Notes under the pieces: model-generated
Seen by the model: only the letters and a program-made list of their open reading frames with translations
Database searches by the model: none
Told to the model about the DNA's origin: nothing
Origin: Pinus tabuliformis
Lineage: Eukaryota > Streptophyta > Pinopsida > Pinales > Pinaceae
NCBI GenBank assembly: GCA_031772625.1
Contig: CM062815.1
Span: 122,807,977-122,871,976, forward strand
Length of the DNA: 64,000 bases
Direction: 5' to 3'
Made by a program: the position numbers and the translations under genes
Part shown: positions 55,101-63,792 of the stretch, one piece after another
How the letters are laid out: every line of letters starts with the position of its first letter
Position numbering within the stretch: the first letter of the stretch is position 1

Positions 55101-56718
55101 TAGCCCTTGTGTCTAGCAGACAATTGTGGAGGATTTTATCATGGATAGTTAATGAAACATAGAAAGATGGAGAACTATTATCAGCAGGTTCAATCATGGG
55201 GCTAAGCACAATAGCAGGCTTGTCATCTTGCAAATTGACAGTGTCAATGGAGGTTTGTTTAGATTCTAGTTCAAGGGCCTCAAGGATGGGTTTTCTGAAT
55301 AATTCACTCTTCACCAATTCAGCCAGAGGCATGGATATTTTCAATTTCTGAATTTCCGACTCAAAACTAAAAGAAGAGAATACTTTATCAGTAGTTTTTA
55401 CCTCTTGAATTGGAGCTTTGAGGGTGATAGGATCAGCTGCTGGTCTTCTTTGCCTGCTATTCTGTGGCATTGTTTGAGCAGCTGCTTCTTGTGCAACATT
55501 TTCTTTGACATTCTTTGCATTGGATCTTAGATTATATTTTTGCTGCTGCTCACCAGATTGCAGAACAACACCACTGTCCCACCTCTGACTGTTTTGTTCT
55601 TGCAGCAATGACTCTTCATATTCGGCCAATGTTAAAAATGCAGCGCTGCCTTTATCTTCCAAGCAGTGAATTTCATCCTCATCTTCTTCAAATTGTTCCC
55701 CCTCCATGACTACATTTTGAAAGGGAGCTTTAACTTTATGATCTTCTTTTGTTTCTTCACCCCTTTGCATAATTTGTAACTGCTCATTTGCTTTTCTGAA
55801 AAGGTTTGGATTTCTTGGAGCAAATGCGTTTTGCTGCCTTGTTTTCCCTGAAGTCTGCTCGACCTTTAACTTAGAAATTTCAGCAGCCAATGACTCGATC
55901 ATCTTAGTCATTTTGTCTAATTTAGGCTCTGAAGTTGAGGCAGGGGAAGAAGAAGCCTCACCTCTCAGCCTTCTCCTATCAACTTGACTCTTTAACTTCT
56001 CTGCTGCCATAATATTGGATTCCACCTCCAGGGCTGCATCTTGCATATCACCCAGAGTAGCGCATCGTCTTTCTCTCAACAATAAGCAGAAATCAGAGTT
56101 AAAAGCATTGGCATATGTGAGTTTGGCGGCAGTGGGGGTAGGCTTTACCTCAGCTGGTATTTTACTATACATTTTATTAAATCTCTTATTGAAGTTAGGC
56201 AAAGATTCACCCTTTTCTCTTTTCAAGTTTCCAAACTCAGTATGATAATACAGCAAGTCCTTCTTATCTCCCCATTGATTCAAAAATGCATCATCTAATG
56301 CTTCAATATCTGTTAAAGATCTTTGGGGTAATTCTCTAAACCACTTCCTAGCCTCTCCATCAAGGCTTTGGACAAAAACTCTCATCCATACATCATTCTC
56401 ATTTATATCTAAATTATCAGCATAACTGTAAAAGGCTTCAAGATGTTCTTCTGCTGTCACTCCCTCTGTTCTAGTAAATTTAGGCATATATTTTTGATAT
56501 TCTCCCAGAGGCATAGGATTTAGAGGCACAGGCAATACCAAAGGTACATATCTAGCAGCAACAATCCTCTCAATCCTAGTAGGTGCTTGCTGTCCTGCCA
56601 TGTTTGGAATATGTGGAAGAACACTAGCAGATGGAGCAGTAGGAAATAATGTAATGGATGGCAGAGATATTGGGATGTTTTGGACAGTATGGGAAGCTTT
56701 CTTTGGACTGAGATTCAA
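52147..56718 (-). CDS. Element J gag-protease-RNase H-RT-RNase H polyprotein (1523 codons)
   Basis: This is an uninterrupted frame on the minus strand. Gag core is at about residues 110-185 (WMRVFVQSLDGEARKWFREL). Protease active site is at 536-538, but it reads DTR instead of DTG, which should disable it. The second (archaeal-type) RNase H is at about 700-825 with D706, E744, D768 or D770, and D818. RT is at about 1010-1250 with D1096 and YLDD at 1159-1161. The native RNase H region is at about 1290-1420, with FSFAS in place of VDAS and YVPS in place of the usual TDH, while E1347 remains. No CCHC knuckle is seen. Gag really begins further upstream: the register is open above residue 1 and contains a TAG near 56803. 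Confidence 0.93.
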   Translation of the reverse strand: MNLSPKKASHTVQNIPISLPSITLFPTAPSASVLPHIPNMAGQQAPTRIERIVAARYVPLVLPVPLNPMPLGEYQKYMPKFTRTEGVTAEEHLEAFYSYADNLDINENDVWMRVFVQSLDGEARKWFRELPQRSLTDIEALDDAFLNQWGDKKDLLYYHTEFGNLKREKGESLPNFNKRFNKMYSKIPAEVKPTPTAAKLTYANAFNSDFCLLLRERRCATLGDMQDAALEVESNIMAAEKLKSQVDRRRLRGEASSSPASTSEPKLDKMTKMIESLAAEISKLKVEQTSGKTRQQNAFAPRNPNLFRKANEQLQIMQRGEETKEDHKVKAPFQNVVMEGEQFEEDEDEIHCLEDKGSAAFLTLAEYEESLLQEQNSQRWDSGVVLQSGEQQQKYNLRSNAKNVKENVAQEAAAQTMPQNSRQRRPAADPITLKAPIQEVKTTDKVFSSFSFESEIQKLKISMPLAELVKSELFRKPILEALELESKQTSIDTVNLQDDKPAIVLSPMIEPADNSSPSFYVSLTIHDKILHNCLLDTRASHNLMPKTVMEELGLDITRPYHDLFSFDSRKVKFLGLIKDLAITLTQLPMKSMMMDIVVADVPPKFGMLLSRGWMKRLGGTLQNDLSYATVPVFGGESRRLYRETQLAYIISDEKNPTNHPIYAVDTDFGSCILQIEESQKTALQIRKPTAQAEHDTGGEIWEMFFDGACTKETAGAGVVLVSPQQETVQLSLKLVFQVTNNIAEYEALMLGLHEAKDRGIKNLKVFGDADLIIQQLNKTFQAKHPRLRAYRDEVWRVEEFFDFFYISYIPRAQNQLVDSLAVSASLFIPPSPPKLVYEVQMKYRPSVPNNVHHWKVFDDDDELNRFLQVIDEFSEMHIDQNNDALLEDPKAQLRNKIGKNSIVQLPSNHIPKGLIPLERLFDHNDVPYKAAQKEDQSAVCKHDIGNPGQPKFINLSTNLSADQSAEYCKLMRQFADVFAWEYSDLKTYDRNIIQHKIPLEKDIISFKLKLRPMNPMLLPLVEKEIKKLLAAKIIVPLRYSKWVANLVVVRKKNGEIRLCVDIKNLNKCSKKDNYPLPKMEHLLLQVSGAKVMSFIDGFSGFNQIVVHPDDQEKTTFTTPWGTFMYAKMPFGLMNAGATFQRGMDIAFVGEKDKFVLIYLDDITVYSGSHHDHLHHLKKVFLKCRKFGISLNPKKSQFALEEGKLLGHLVSAAGVQIDPERVKAIQTLTLPRSKKDIQSFLGKINFVRRFIPNFAKLVKHITSMLKKEAEVKWTDAAGKSFESIKMAIVEAPTLISPDSSKEFHLFSFASKDTIAVVLLQQDEAGQEHPVAFFSKNLRDVELRYDIIEKQAYALIKSLKAFRVYILHSKIVAYVPSVAIKDVLMQPDADGKRAKWIAKMIVLNIKLKPTTLVRGQGLAKLLAEENCSSLNIDYLFTIAENGQIEEHETAESQRGQSVAENLASCSWYDAIINFLLKLEVPSEFSQSQARTLKLKATKYCINDSLLYWRDPSGVLLRCLDKEQSI

Positions 56719-56990
56719 AGGGGAACTAACTGCACAAGGGGCTGAACTAATCTCTGAAGGAATTTCTTTATTAACAGTGCTGGGCTCTAAGACTTCAAGC
56801 TATAATTCTTCAGTTATAAACTCATCTTTCAGAGATAAATTGGAGTTTTTAGGCTTACCTGATCCTGATGCCCCTTTCTGTGATGATTTATTCGATTTAA
56901 CAAGTTTCTCAGGGTCATGCAATGGTTCAGCTGGAGATTTCTGCGGATTTCTTCTAGTATGTCGCACAAAATGATCCAGAACTTCAAAGT
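56719..56990 (-). pseudogene. Element J gag N-terminal extension with one stop
   Basis: Upstream of the long frame and in the same register the minus strand reads HTRRNPQKSPAEPLHDPE, then KGASGSGKPKNSNLSLKDE, then a TAG near 56803, then LEVLEPSTVNKEIPSEI. It parallels element C's 12955-13241. The true start codon is unclear in both elements; C has GTG where one might look for ATG. Confidence 0.8.
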
Positions 56991-57130
56991 GGAGTCACCA
57001 AAGGATGGTCTTCCACCAATGGAGTCGCCAAACAGAAGATTACAACCAATACTATGTTCAAACCTTGTCTGTCATCAAAGCTTGAAACTATGTCGTTCTC
57101 CCAGGGAAGCTTGAGCTCCAATTCTCCTCT

Positions 57131-57147
57131 CCCCAGCAACGACGCCA
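57131..57147 (-). other. Element J primer binding site (tRNA-Asp type)
   Basis: The minus strand reads TGGCGTCGTTGCTGGGG. It differs from element C's TGGCGCCGTTGCCGGGG by two C-to-T changes. Confidence 0.85.
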
Positions 57148-57152
57148 ATTAA

Positions 57153-57981
57153 TGTTATCACCCCAAGAAACTCACCTAGGTTGTAAATCAGTGATGCTCA
57201 GGAACATTACAAATTCAACAATTATGGTTGGATAAGATGATGGATAAATGGAGATATGCTGCACATTTAATCCAAATAACCAGTCCTACTATGACTATCC
57301 CCAGACATGGGTGAAGACCCCCAAACTACAAGGCTTTCAACTACCAACTACTCACAGTTTAAGGTAAAGGTGATGATGGAGAAGACTAATTACACCAGCA
57401 GATACACAGGACCCTGTGATGGCCAGTTGCAACCTGTTAGAGGGTCTGTAGCACTATTGTTTAATACACAGACAGGATGACAGCTCCCTGATGTTAAATA
57501 ACAGCAATTTGCAAGCAATTTTAATGAACCAATAAATTATAATACAGAGGTGGGATGACAACCCCTCTGATATTAAACATTCACAGCACATCAAATAAAT
57601 GCCAGCAGGCACAACCCAGAACAAGAAAGAGAAGTGGAAAGTGAGCAGGTGATAGTAAAAGAAGCTTGTATTAGTTGAAAATCAAGACCAGAAGCTGTAG
57701 GTCTCATAGTATTTACAGTCTCCAGAAGTTAAAGGCAACAACAAAACTATCATTCATCAAACACTCATCAATCCCACTACATCGGTTTTTTCAATATATA
57801 TGGTGTCTCATTACACAATCTCTCTATTAGCTATGCGTGGAGGAGCCCATAAATGGTCACCAACCACATTTACATTCAGGAGTGGGCCTCTGGTACAAAT
57901 CTGGCTGTGCTGTAAATGGATTTGACCCCTCTATTGTTCTGCAGTCCTCCTTTGAGCAGGTGGCGTGAAATACCAAAGGAG
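57153..57981 (-). repeat. Element J 5' LTR, U5-side part
   Basis: It begins tgttatcaccccaagaaactc and matches 48807-49636 closely. It is cut by element K after accaaaggag. Confidence 0.93.
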
Positions 57982-58629
57982 TGATCCAGGTGGACGTTGG
58001 TGGCCACCCACCTATCCCATTTGGACCCCCACAACTGTCTCTTTCAGTTTTTTCAGTTTCCTTAATTATAGCACAGTTTACTATTTTTAACAGTTTTTTG
58101 GGTCCTAAACTTCCGGAGCCGTTTTGAGGCCCTAAACGACGTTTTTTTGGGAAATCCACCGCCAGTAATTTTTTTGATAAAAATCATCTTTTCCGTCGTA
58201 GTCCTCGGAGAGATCTTTCCAACGGGCTATCATGCGCGTCAAATGGAGATAATACGACCAATTCGCGCCCCCGGGAAGTTGGCTGTCCAACTCACCCCAA
58301 AACGGGGCCCACAATTTGGCGTTTCATCTTCTAGGGTTAGGTTTTGGAATGTGAAGGGTTTTCCATTGTTTCTCAATAATAAATAGGCCTTCGAGCCTCA
58401 TTGTAAAGACAGTTCAAAACAGTTCAGAGGCATGTGGCCGACACATCTCTTCTCAGAGATAAGCTACCATCGCCCTAGCTGGGTTATTTCTATTTGTAAG
58501 CATATTTCAGTATTTTACAGTAATGAAATGAAGTATTATTTCCGTTGCATCTCTGTTTTTATGGTTATCGCATCTCTGTATTTATGGTTATCTCTGTAAT
58601 CTATTGCGTTCCTGCTTAAATCTGGATCA
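57982..58629 (+). repeat. Element K 5' LTR
   Basis: It begins tgatccaggtggacg and ends tctggatca. It contains a 45-bp segment near 58143-58195 (around gggaaatccaccgccagta), flanked by T-runs, that is missing from the 3' LTR. Confidence 0.95.
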
Positions 58630-58630
58630 G

Positions 58631-58644
58631 TGGTATCAGAGCGG
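58631..58644 (+). other. Element K primer binding site (tRNA-Met)
   Basis: TGGTATCAGAGCGG matches the initiator tRNA-Met site exactly over its first 12 bases. Confidence 0.92.
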
Positions 58645-58670
58645 TCTGCTTTTTCTCTGTTTTTCCTTGC

Positions 58671-60725
58671 ATGTCCCCAACGAGGTCGGGATATAAGGAG
58701 TTAGGGCTTGAATTGGTCGAACTTTTGCAAGACCAGCCTCGCAAATCTCGACGACCTCCCATGGCGGATGAGAAGAAAGACGAGGGGGCAGGAGATCCTA
58801 TCAGAATCTTGCTCGAAGAAGCCCTCGAGCGGCAAAGGAACGCAATGATGGATAGCTTTGCGCAGATCCTTCAGCAGCTACCTAGAGGCGACGCATCGGC
58901 TTCCAACAGCTACTCTGGAAATGCCACACCGTTTAAGGTACAAGTTAATTTTGAAATCCCCATCTTCGAGGGTCAAATAGATGCATATGCCGTAGATAAA
59001 TGGTTAAATCTCCTCGATGGGTACTTTTCTGTTCATGAATTTTCAAGTCGGGAAAAGATTGTTTTCGCTCTTCTCAAAGCAGCCCCCCACGTCAAGGACT
59101 GGTGGGAAACCTACTGCGAACAGAAGGATGAAAGTACAGGCTCACTGCTTTCAGCCGCACCCACTTGGAATGACTTCCGGGATGCCATCAAGGAGCAGTA
59201 CTACCCTGTCAAAAGCTATGAGGACAAATACATCAAATGGACCACACTGCGGCAGGGACGAGACCAAGATGTGCCAGAGTTCACAAACATTTTTCATACC
59301 CTTCGCACACAATTGGGTATCAAAGATTCTGAGCTGCATCTGGTACTCAAATACCGCGGCTACCTACACAGATACATCCAGGAAGAGATGGAGTTCTTGA
59401 ACATCTCCTCACTCGGCACAGCATACCGATACGCTGTCAAAATCGAGCAAAAGTTCAAACAGAAGAAGCGAGACTTTGGATCTGCAAATCCAAAGCCCAA
59501 AGGACAAAGCCAAGGCGGGGTGACCCAAGACAACCCGTCGAAGCCGCAAGAAAATAACAACACCACGAAGCCGAAGAAGGACACAGGAAAGTGGTGTGAG
59601 TTCCACAAGAGTCCCACTCATAACACAAGTGAGTGTCGGACCAAGCAGTCGCTGGTGGCTGAGTTGAAGGCTTCCGAATCAGATGCAGGTTCCGACTCTG
59701 AGTCAGAACCCGACAAGGGGAATGACAAAGGGAAGCAGATCATTGATGCGGATCCCAGCGCCACTGTTGCTACTGCCAAGATCCAGAAAAATGAATCCGA
59801 AGATCCAGAGGAGGGGGAACGTCTTTTCCACTCACAGATGTGGGTGAAGGGTTCGCCGCTGCAATTCATTGTTGACAGTGGCAGCCAGAAGAACCTCATT
59901 TCAGCAGAGGTCGTGAAGCGGTTGGGCCTACCAACTACACCACACCCGCAGCCGTACAACATCGGTTGGCTTCACGAAGGACGAGATCTCAAAGTTTGCC
60001 AGCAGTGTCGCCTTCCCTACAGCATCAAGCCCTTCACAGACGAGGTATTGTGTGATGTTACACCTCTGGATGTTTGTGATGTACTATTAGGCCAGCCATA
60101 CTTGTGGAGGCGACATGCTGTGTATGAGTCAAGGCCTCGCGCTGTCATCATTTCTTTGGATAATTCATTATACAGGATACCGGAGGTAGCCCCACCTACC
60201 GCCACCTCTTTGATCACTTCTAAGAAAGGCAGCAAGCTCATCTCACAGACTAGGAAATTTATTTTCTGTCTGGTTCACTCCCAAAGTAAGGGGAAGATCG
60301 TTGCTACATCCATGACCCCCGCGAAGGGTTCCTCCACACAGCAGCAGCAACAGAGAGATACAGTCATGACAAAACACAGGAACAACTTCTCCTTACCCGG
60401 AGGGGTACCACACAAGTTTCAGGTGGGCAAAAAAGTTTGGTTACATCTGCAGAGAGAACGCCTTACCAGAACTCATCAGAAACTCAGACCGCTTCGACAT
60501 GGTCCTTACACCAGTAACAAGGCTGTGGGCAACAATGCTTTGAAGCACACCATTCCTCCATTCCTTCGCTTGCACCGATTGTTCAATGTGGACCATCGCC
60601 GACCATGCTTCCCACCATTTCTGGACACATCAGAGATTGCAGAACAGCTCACTAGAGACCCAGCTCAGCAGAAGCTTCCTCATCTCAGGGAGGAACTCAA
60701 CGCAATGGGGACCATTGCTTCCTAA
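58671..60725 (+). CDS. Element K gag-protease protein with integrase-tail fusion (684 codons, intact)
   Basis: No stop or shift interrupts it. Residues 90-260 are a gypsy gag core (FEIPIFEGQIDAYAVDKWL, HVKDWWETY, EFTNIFHTLRTQLGI). Residues 309-322 form a knuckle-like motif C309-X2-H312-X4-H317-X4-C322, with His in place of the second Cys. Residues 395-480 are an aspartic protease (FIVDSGSQKNLIS, D402). Residues 500-555 are the linker that normally leads to RT. After a short poly-Gln (557-561) come residues 565-684, FQVGKKVWLHLQRERL and LFNVDHRRPCFPPF, which match the C-terminal tail of gypsy integrase. The RT, RNase H and integrase core are missing with frame kept. Met31 (cccATGGcg) has a better start context than Met1. 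The stop codon overlaps the polypurine tract. Confidence 0.93.
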   Translation: MSPTRSGYKELGLELVELLQDQPRKSRRPPMADEKKDEGAGDPIRILLEEALERQRNAMMDSFAQILQQLPRGDASASNSYSGNATPFKVQVNFEIPIFEGQIDAYAVDKWLNLLDGYFSVHEFSSREKIVFALLKAAPHVKDWWETYCEQKDESTGSLLSAAPTWNDFRDAIKEQYYPVKSYEDKYIKWTTLRQGRDQDVPEFTNIFHTLRTQLGIKDSELHLVLKYRGYLHRYIQEEMEFLNISSLGTAYRYAVKIEQKFKQKKRDFGSANPKPKGQSQGGVTQDNPSKPQENNNTTKPKKDTGKWCEFHKSPTHNTSECRTKQSLVAELKASESDAGSDSESEPDKGNDKGKQIIDADPSATVATAKIQKNESEDPEEGERLFHSQMWVKGSPLQFIVDSGSQKNLISAEVVKRLGLPTTPHPQPYNIGWLHEGRDLKVCQQCRLPYSIKPFTDEVLCDVTPLDVCDVLLGQPYLWRRHAVYESRPRAVIISLDNSLYRIPEVAPPTATSLITSKKGSKLISQTRKFIFCLVHSQSKGKIVATSMTPAKGSSTQQQQQRDTVMTKHRNNFSLPGGVPHKFQVGKKVWLHLQRERLTRTHQKLRPLRHGPYTSNKAVGNNALKHTIPPFLRLHRLFNVDHRRPCFPPFLDTSEIAEQLTRDPAQQKLPHLREELNAMGTIAS

Positions 60726-60736
60726 GGGGGGAGGAA
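60724..60736 (+). other. Element K polypurine tract
   Basis: aaggggggaggaa directly precedes the 3' LTR and overlaps the last bases of the reading frame's TAA. Confidence 0.88.
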
Positions 60737-61339
60737 TGATCCAGGTGGACGTTGGTGGCCACCCACCTATCCCATTTGGACCCCCACAACTGTCTCTTTT
60801 AGTTTTTTCAGTTTCCTTAATTATAGCACAGTTTACTATTTTTAGCAGTTTTTCGGGTCCTAAACTTCCGGAGCCGTTTTGAGGCCCTAAACGACGTTTT
60901 TTCCGTCGTAGTCCTCGGAGAGATTTTTCCAACGGGCTATCATGCGCGTCAAACGGAGATAATACGACCAATTTGCGACCCCGGGAAGTTGGCTGTCCAA
61001 CTCACCCCAAAACGGGGCCCACAATTTGGCGTTTCATCTTCTAGGGTTAGGTTTTGGAATGTGAAGGGTTTTCCATTGTTTCTCAATAATAAATAGGCCT
61101 TCGAGCCTCATTGTAAAGACAGTTCGAAACAATTCAGAGGCATGTGGCCGACACATCTCTTCTCAGAGATAAGCTACCATCGCCCTAGCTGGGTTATTTC
61201 TATTTGTAAGCATATTTCAGTATTTTACAGTAATGAAATGAAGTATTATTTCCGTTGCATCTCTGTTTTTATGGTTATCGCATCTCTGTATTTATGGTTA
61301 TCTCTGTAATCTATTGCGTTCCTACTTAAATCTAGATCA
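60737..61339 (+). repeat. Element K 3' LTR
   Basis: This 603-bp partner of 57982-58629 ends tctagatca and is followed by the AGGAG target copy. Confidence 0.95.
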
Positions 61340-61344
61340 AGGAG

Positions 61345-62604
61345 CCATAACCATTGAATGCACTGATCTGATAAACGATGTCCTGCTTCCTCCTCGATCA
61401 TACTTTTGATTAATGGCAGCTACTGAATCATTAAAATGGCTCAATCATGACTGTTTGGATTTAAAACAGTGAAACGCTGCTACACTATTCATTCCCGCCC
61501 ATCATTGTTTCAACTTTGGCTTTAAAAGGTGTCCGTCAACCATTGATTTGCCCTCAAGAAATCGAACGGTTGAGGTGAATATCGGAAGCCCTTTCCTGAC
61601 TGTCCTTTACGTCCCGATAGAACGGCTATTTTGGAAACGTACAAAGGACGCGTGGCATAGTTCTATTGCATCGGGCTCGTTTGTACGAAAACCACTTGCT
61701 GGGCAAAAGTGGTCCGATAAGGTTGGCGGTTTTCTTTATATTTGGAAACACATAAAACTGCTACAAAACACGGGAAATTTGATTTTGGCGGACCTGTATC
61801 ATATATATATTATGTTTTAGAACCCTTTCGGATCCAAAAACCCATCGCAATCGCACCCGCCAGGCATCCTTTTCATTTCTTTATATTTTTTATAATACAT
61901 AGAAAATGAGCCCAAAACCAATGAAAATAGCTTAGCGCGGACTTGAAATTTTAATAAAAACCATTTATAGTCCCATCGGGTCTAGCCCATCGGGTCGCAA
62001 CATAACTCATGTTAAAGCCCGCCCCTTTGTTATCGCTGATAGCGATACGCCGATAGCGATATCGGCGATCGCTCATCGCAAACATAAAAGCCCCGATTTC
62101 TTTGATAATGCCGATGCGATATTGCTACGGACCCGAAAATATATCAAAAAGGATTAATACCGTCGTCAGGTCCGGCCCATCGGGTCGCAAACATAAAAGG
62201 CCCATGCTCCATTGTAAATGCCGATAGCGATATGCCGATGCGATATCGGCGATCGCTCATCGACGACGTATCATGTCGCTGCCGTTGCCTCCCCCGACTT
62301 GCGATATGCTGATGCGATCTGGACCGTTGATCGGCCAGATCCAACGGCTGAGATTGATGCGGATCCTTAAGCCTGCACTTTTGATTTTTTACATGGTTTT
62401 TGGGGTATTTCAACCTCCCGATAGTGTATTTCTGCCCTCCAAAGGGCTTTCCCCTTGCAATTTTTTCGATTGGTGGAAGAATTTTAGCCATAATTTGAGA
62501 ATTTGAACAGCAACCATGGATCCTTTGGCATATTTATAAGTGTAATTGCAGCCTTTGAGAGTGTTTGAATCCTTTTTTGATAGTTTTGCATAGCAAAGCT
62601 AATA
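61345..62604 (-). repeat. Element J 5' LTR, U3-side part
   Basis: It resumes at ccataaccattgaatgcactg, exactly where 57981 left off, and runs to agctaata (the partner ends agctaaca), followed by GTTCC. It holds the second copy of the cgatagcgat-rich duplicated block. Confidence 0.93.
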
Positions 62605-62918
62605 GTTCCTTTCAATGTTACAATACATATTTATACATGCCAAAGTATCCAATACCATGGACCGAAAAACCGTCGCGTCCAATACCATGGACCGAAAACC
62701 ATCGTGTCCAATACCATGGACTGAAAAACCATCGCGTCCAAAAAACATGTGCGAAAATCATGCACAAAACCATAGGTGGGTCCGCCTAACCTAACATAGG
62801 GTCCGGACCCCATAAAGTGGGGTTACGGGTGCCCCTCAAACCCCCTGTGATCTCCCCCCCTCTAACCCCCAGTTAACTACGTGGGCTAGTCGTGGAAAGA
62901 ATATAACACAACCCAACA
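62605..62918 (-). repeat. Element I 3' LTR, U3-side part with ~30-bp repeats
   Basis: Read on the minus strand it starts tgttgggttgtgttat at 62918. A TATA-like GTATAAATATG lies near 62628-62639. Three units of about 30 bp (gtccaataccatggaccgaaaa...cgc) plus a degenerate fourth occupy 62646-62764. The first five bases are J's target copy. Confidence 0.85.
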
Positions 62919-62930
62919 TTCTCCCACTTG
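62919..62930 (-). other. Element I polypurine tract
   Basis: The minus strand reads CAAGTGGGAGAA directly before the 3' LTR. It is shared with element E. Confidence 0.7.
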
Positions 62931-62967
62931 TTGTTTTTTTTCCACAGGGGGCCACAAGAGAGATTAG

Positions 62968-63792
62968 TCATTTTTCCAACCCTGAAATGCCCATTGTCTC
63001 TCTACACCAAGAGAACTTCTCAGAGCTCACAGATTTTGTTAATGCATCTGCAATATTCTTCAAAGTGTCCACCTTTACCAGCAACACCTTTTTGTCTTCT
63101 ATCATATCCCTCACAAAGTGATACTGAACATCAATGTGCTTCGTATTTGAATGATATGCAGGGTTCTTTGCCAAGAAAATTGCACTTTGGCTGTCACAGT
63201 CTATCCTGATAGCTCCCTGTACTAGCCCCATACTTGAACACAATCTCTGCAACCAAACTGCTTCCTTGCTTGCATGAGTGGCTGTTGTGTATTTTGCCTC
63301 TGTAGTTGATAGTAAAACTACAGATTGTTTCTTACTCATCCAACTGACTACACCTCCAAATAGGTTAAACACATACCCACTTGTAGATCTTCTTTGATCC
63401 AGATCTCCAGCCCAGTCTGCATCAACAAAGCCACGAATATCCAACACTCTGTCCAATCCTGGTCTTCCTTGGTAGCACAAACCATAATCACTAGTGCCAT
63501 GCAAATACCTGAAAACCCGCTTCACTGCTGTCCAATGCTCCTTTCCTAGTTTTGACATAAACCTGCTCAATACTCCCACTGCATGTGCAATGTTTGGTCT
63601 AGTATAGACCATTGCATACATTAGGCTACCGACTGCACTTGCATATGGAACATGGGACATGTTCTCTTCCTCTTCTTGTGTCTTGGGACACTGTTCAACA
63701 GATAAACTTACACCTACAGGAATACAAACCTTCACCGATTTACTATCCTGCATATTAAACCTTTGCAGTATTGTCTCGATATACTTCCTCTA
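62968..63792 (-). pseudogene. pol: Element I RT end and RNase H (copia)
   Basis: A 261-codon frame on the minus strand starts at 63753, after a TAG at 63790-63792 that replaces Gln in WLNQRKY. It has AVGSLMYAMVYTRPNI and GFVDADWAGDLDQRRSTSGY (first acidic residues), TTEAKYTTATHASKEA, DCDSQSAIFLAKNPAYH, HIDVQYHFVRDM and IADALTKS. The usual AEY catalytic glutamate reads AKY, so RNase H is probably inactive. It ends at GISGLEK, 50 bp from the LTR. Protein identity with element E's 32692-33671 region is high by eye. Confidence 0.88.

Larger units (their letters stand above)
57982..61339 (+). mobile_element. Element K: young non-autonomous gypsy element, gag-protease only
   Basis: The LTRs are 57982-58629 (648 bp) and 60737-61339 (603 bp). 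The perfect target duplication AGGAG lies at 57977-57981 and 61340-61344. The primer site tggtatcagagcgg starts one base after the 5' LTR. The polypurine tract aaggggggaggaa abuts the 3' LTR. The interior of 2.1 kb holds a single intact 684-codon frame that lacks RT, RNase H and the integrase core. By eye the LTRs differ at about 11 positions plus one 45-bp indel, so K is one of the youngest insertions, as its place in the nest also requires. Confidence 0.95.
48807..62604 (-). mobile_element. Element J: near-complete Ty3/gypsy element with upstream RNase H
   Basis: The LTRs are 48807-50892 (2086 bp) and 57153-62604, the latter about 2089 bp once element K is removed. The perfect target duplication GTTCC lies at 48802-48806 and 62605-62609. 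The minus-strand primer site TGGCGTCGTTGCTGGGG is the tRNA-Asp type with two C-to-T changes. Coding matches element C throughout but is far better kept. I count only three in-frame stops: TAG near 56803, TAA at 52147-52149 and TAA at 51370-51372. J and C share U5 ends and protein, but their U3 regions differ. Confidence 0.94.

Noticed and set aside
58671..60725. Domesticated host gag-like gene
   Set aside because: Flanking LTRs with perfect target copies, a primer site and a purine tract show it is still part of a recent transposon insertion.
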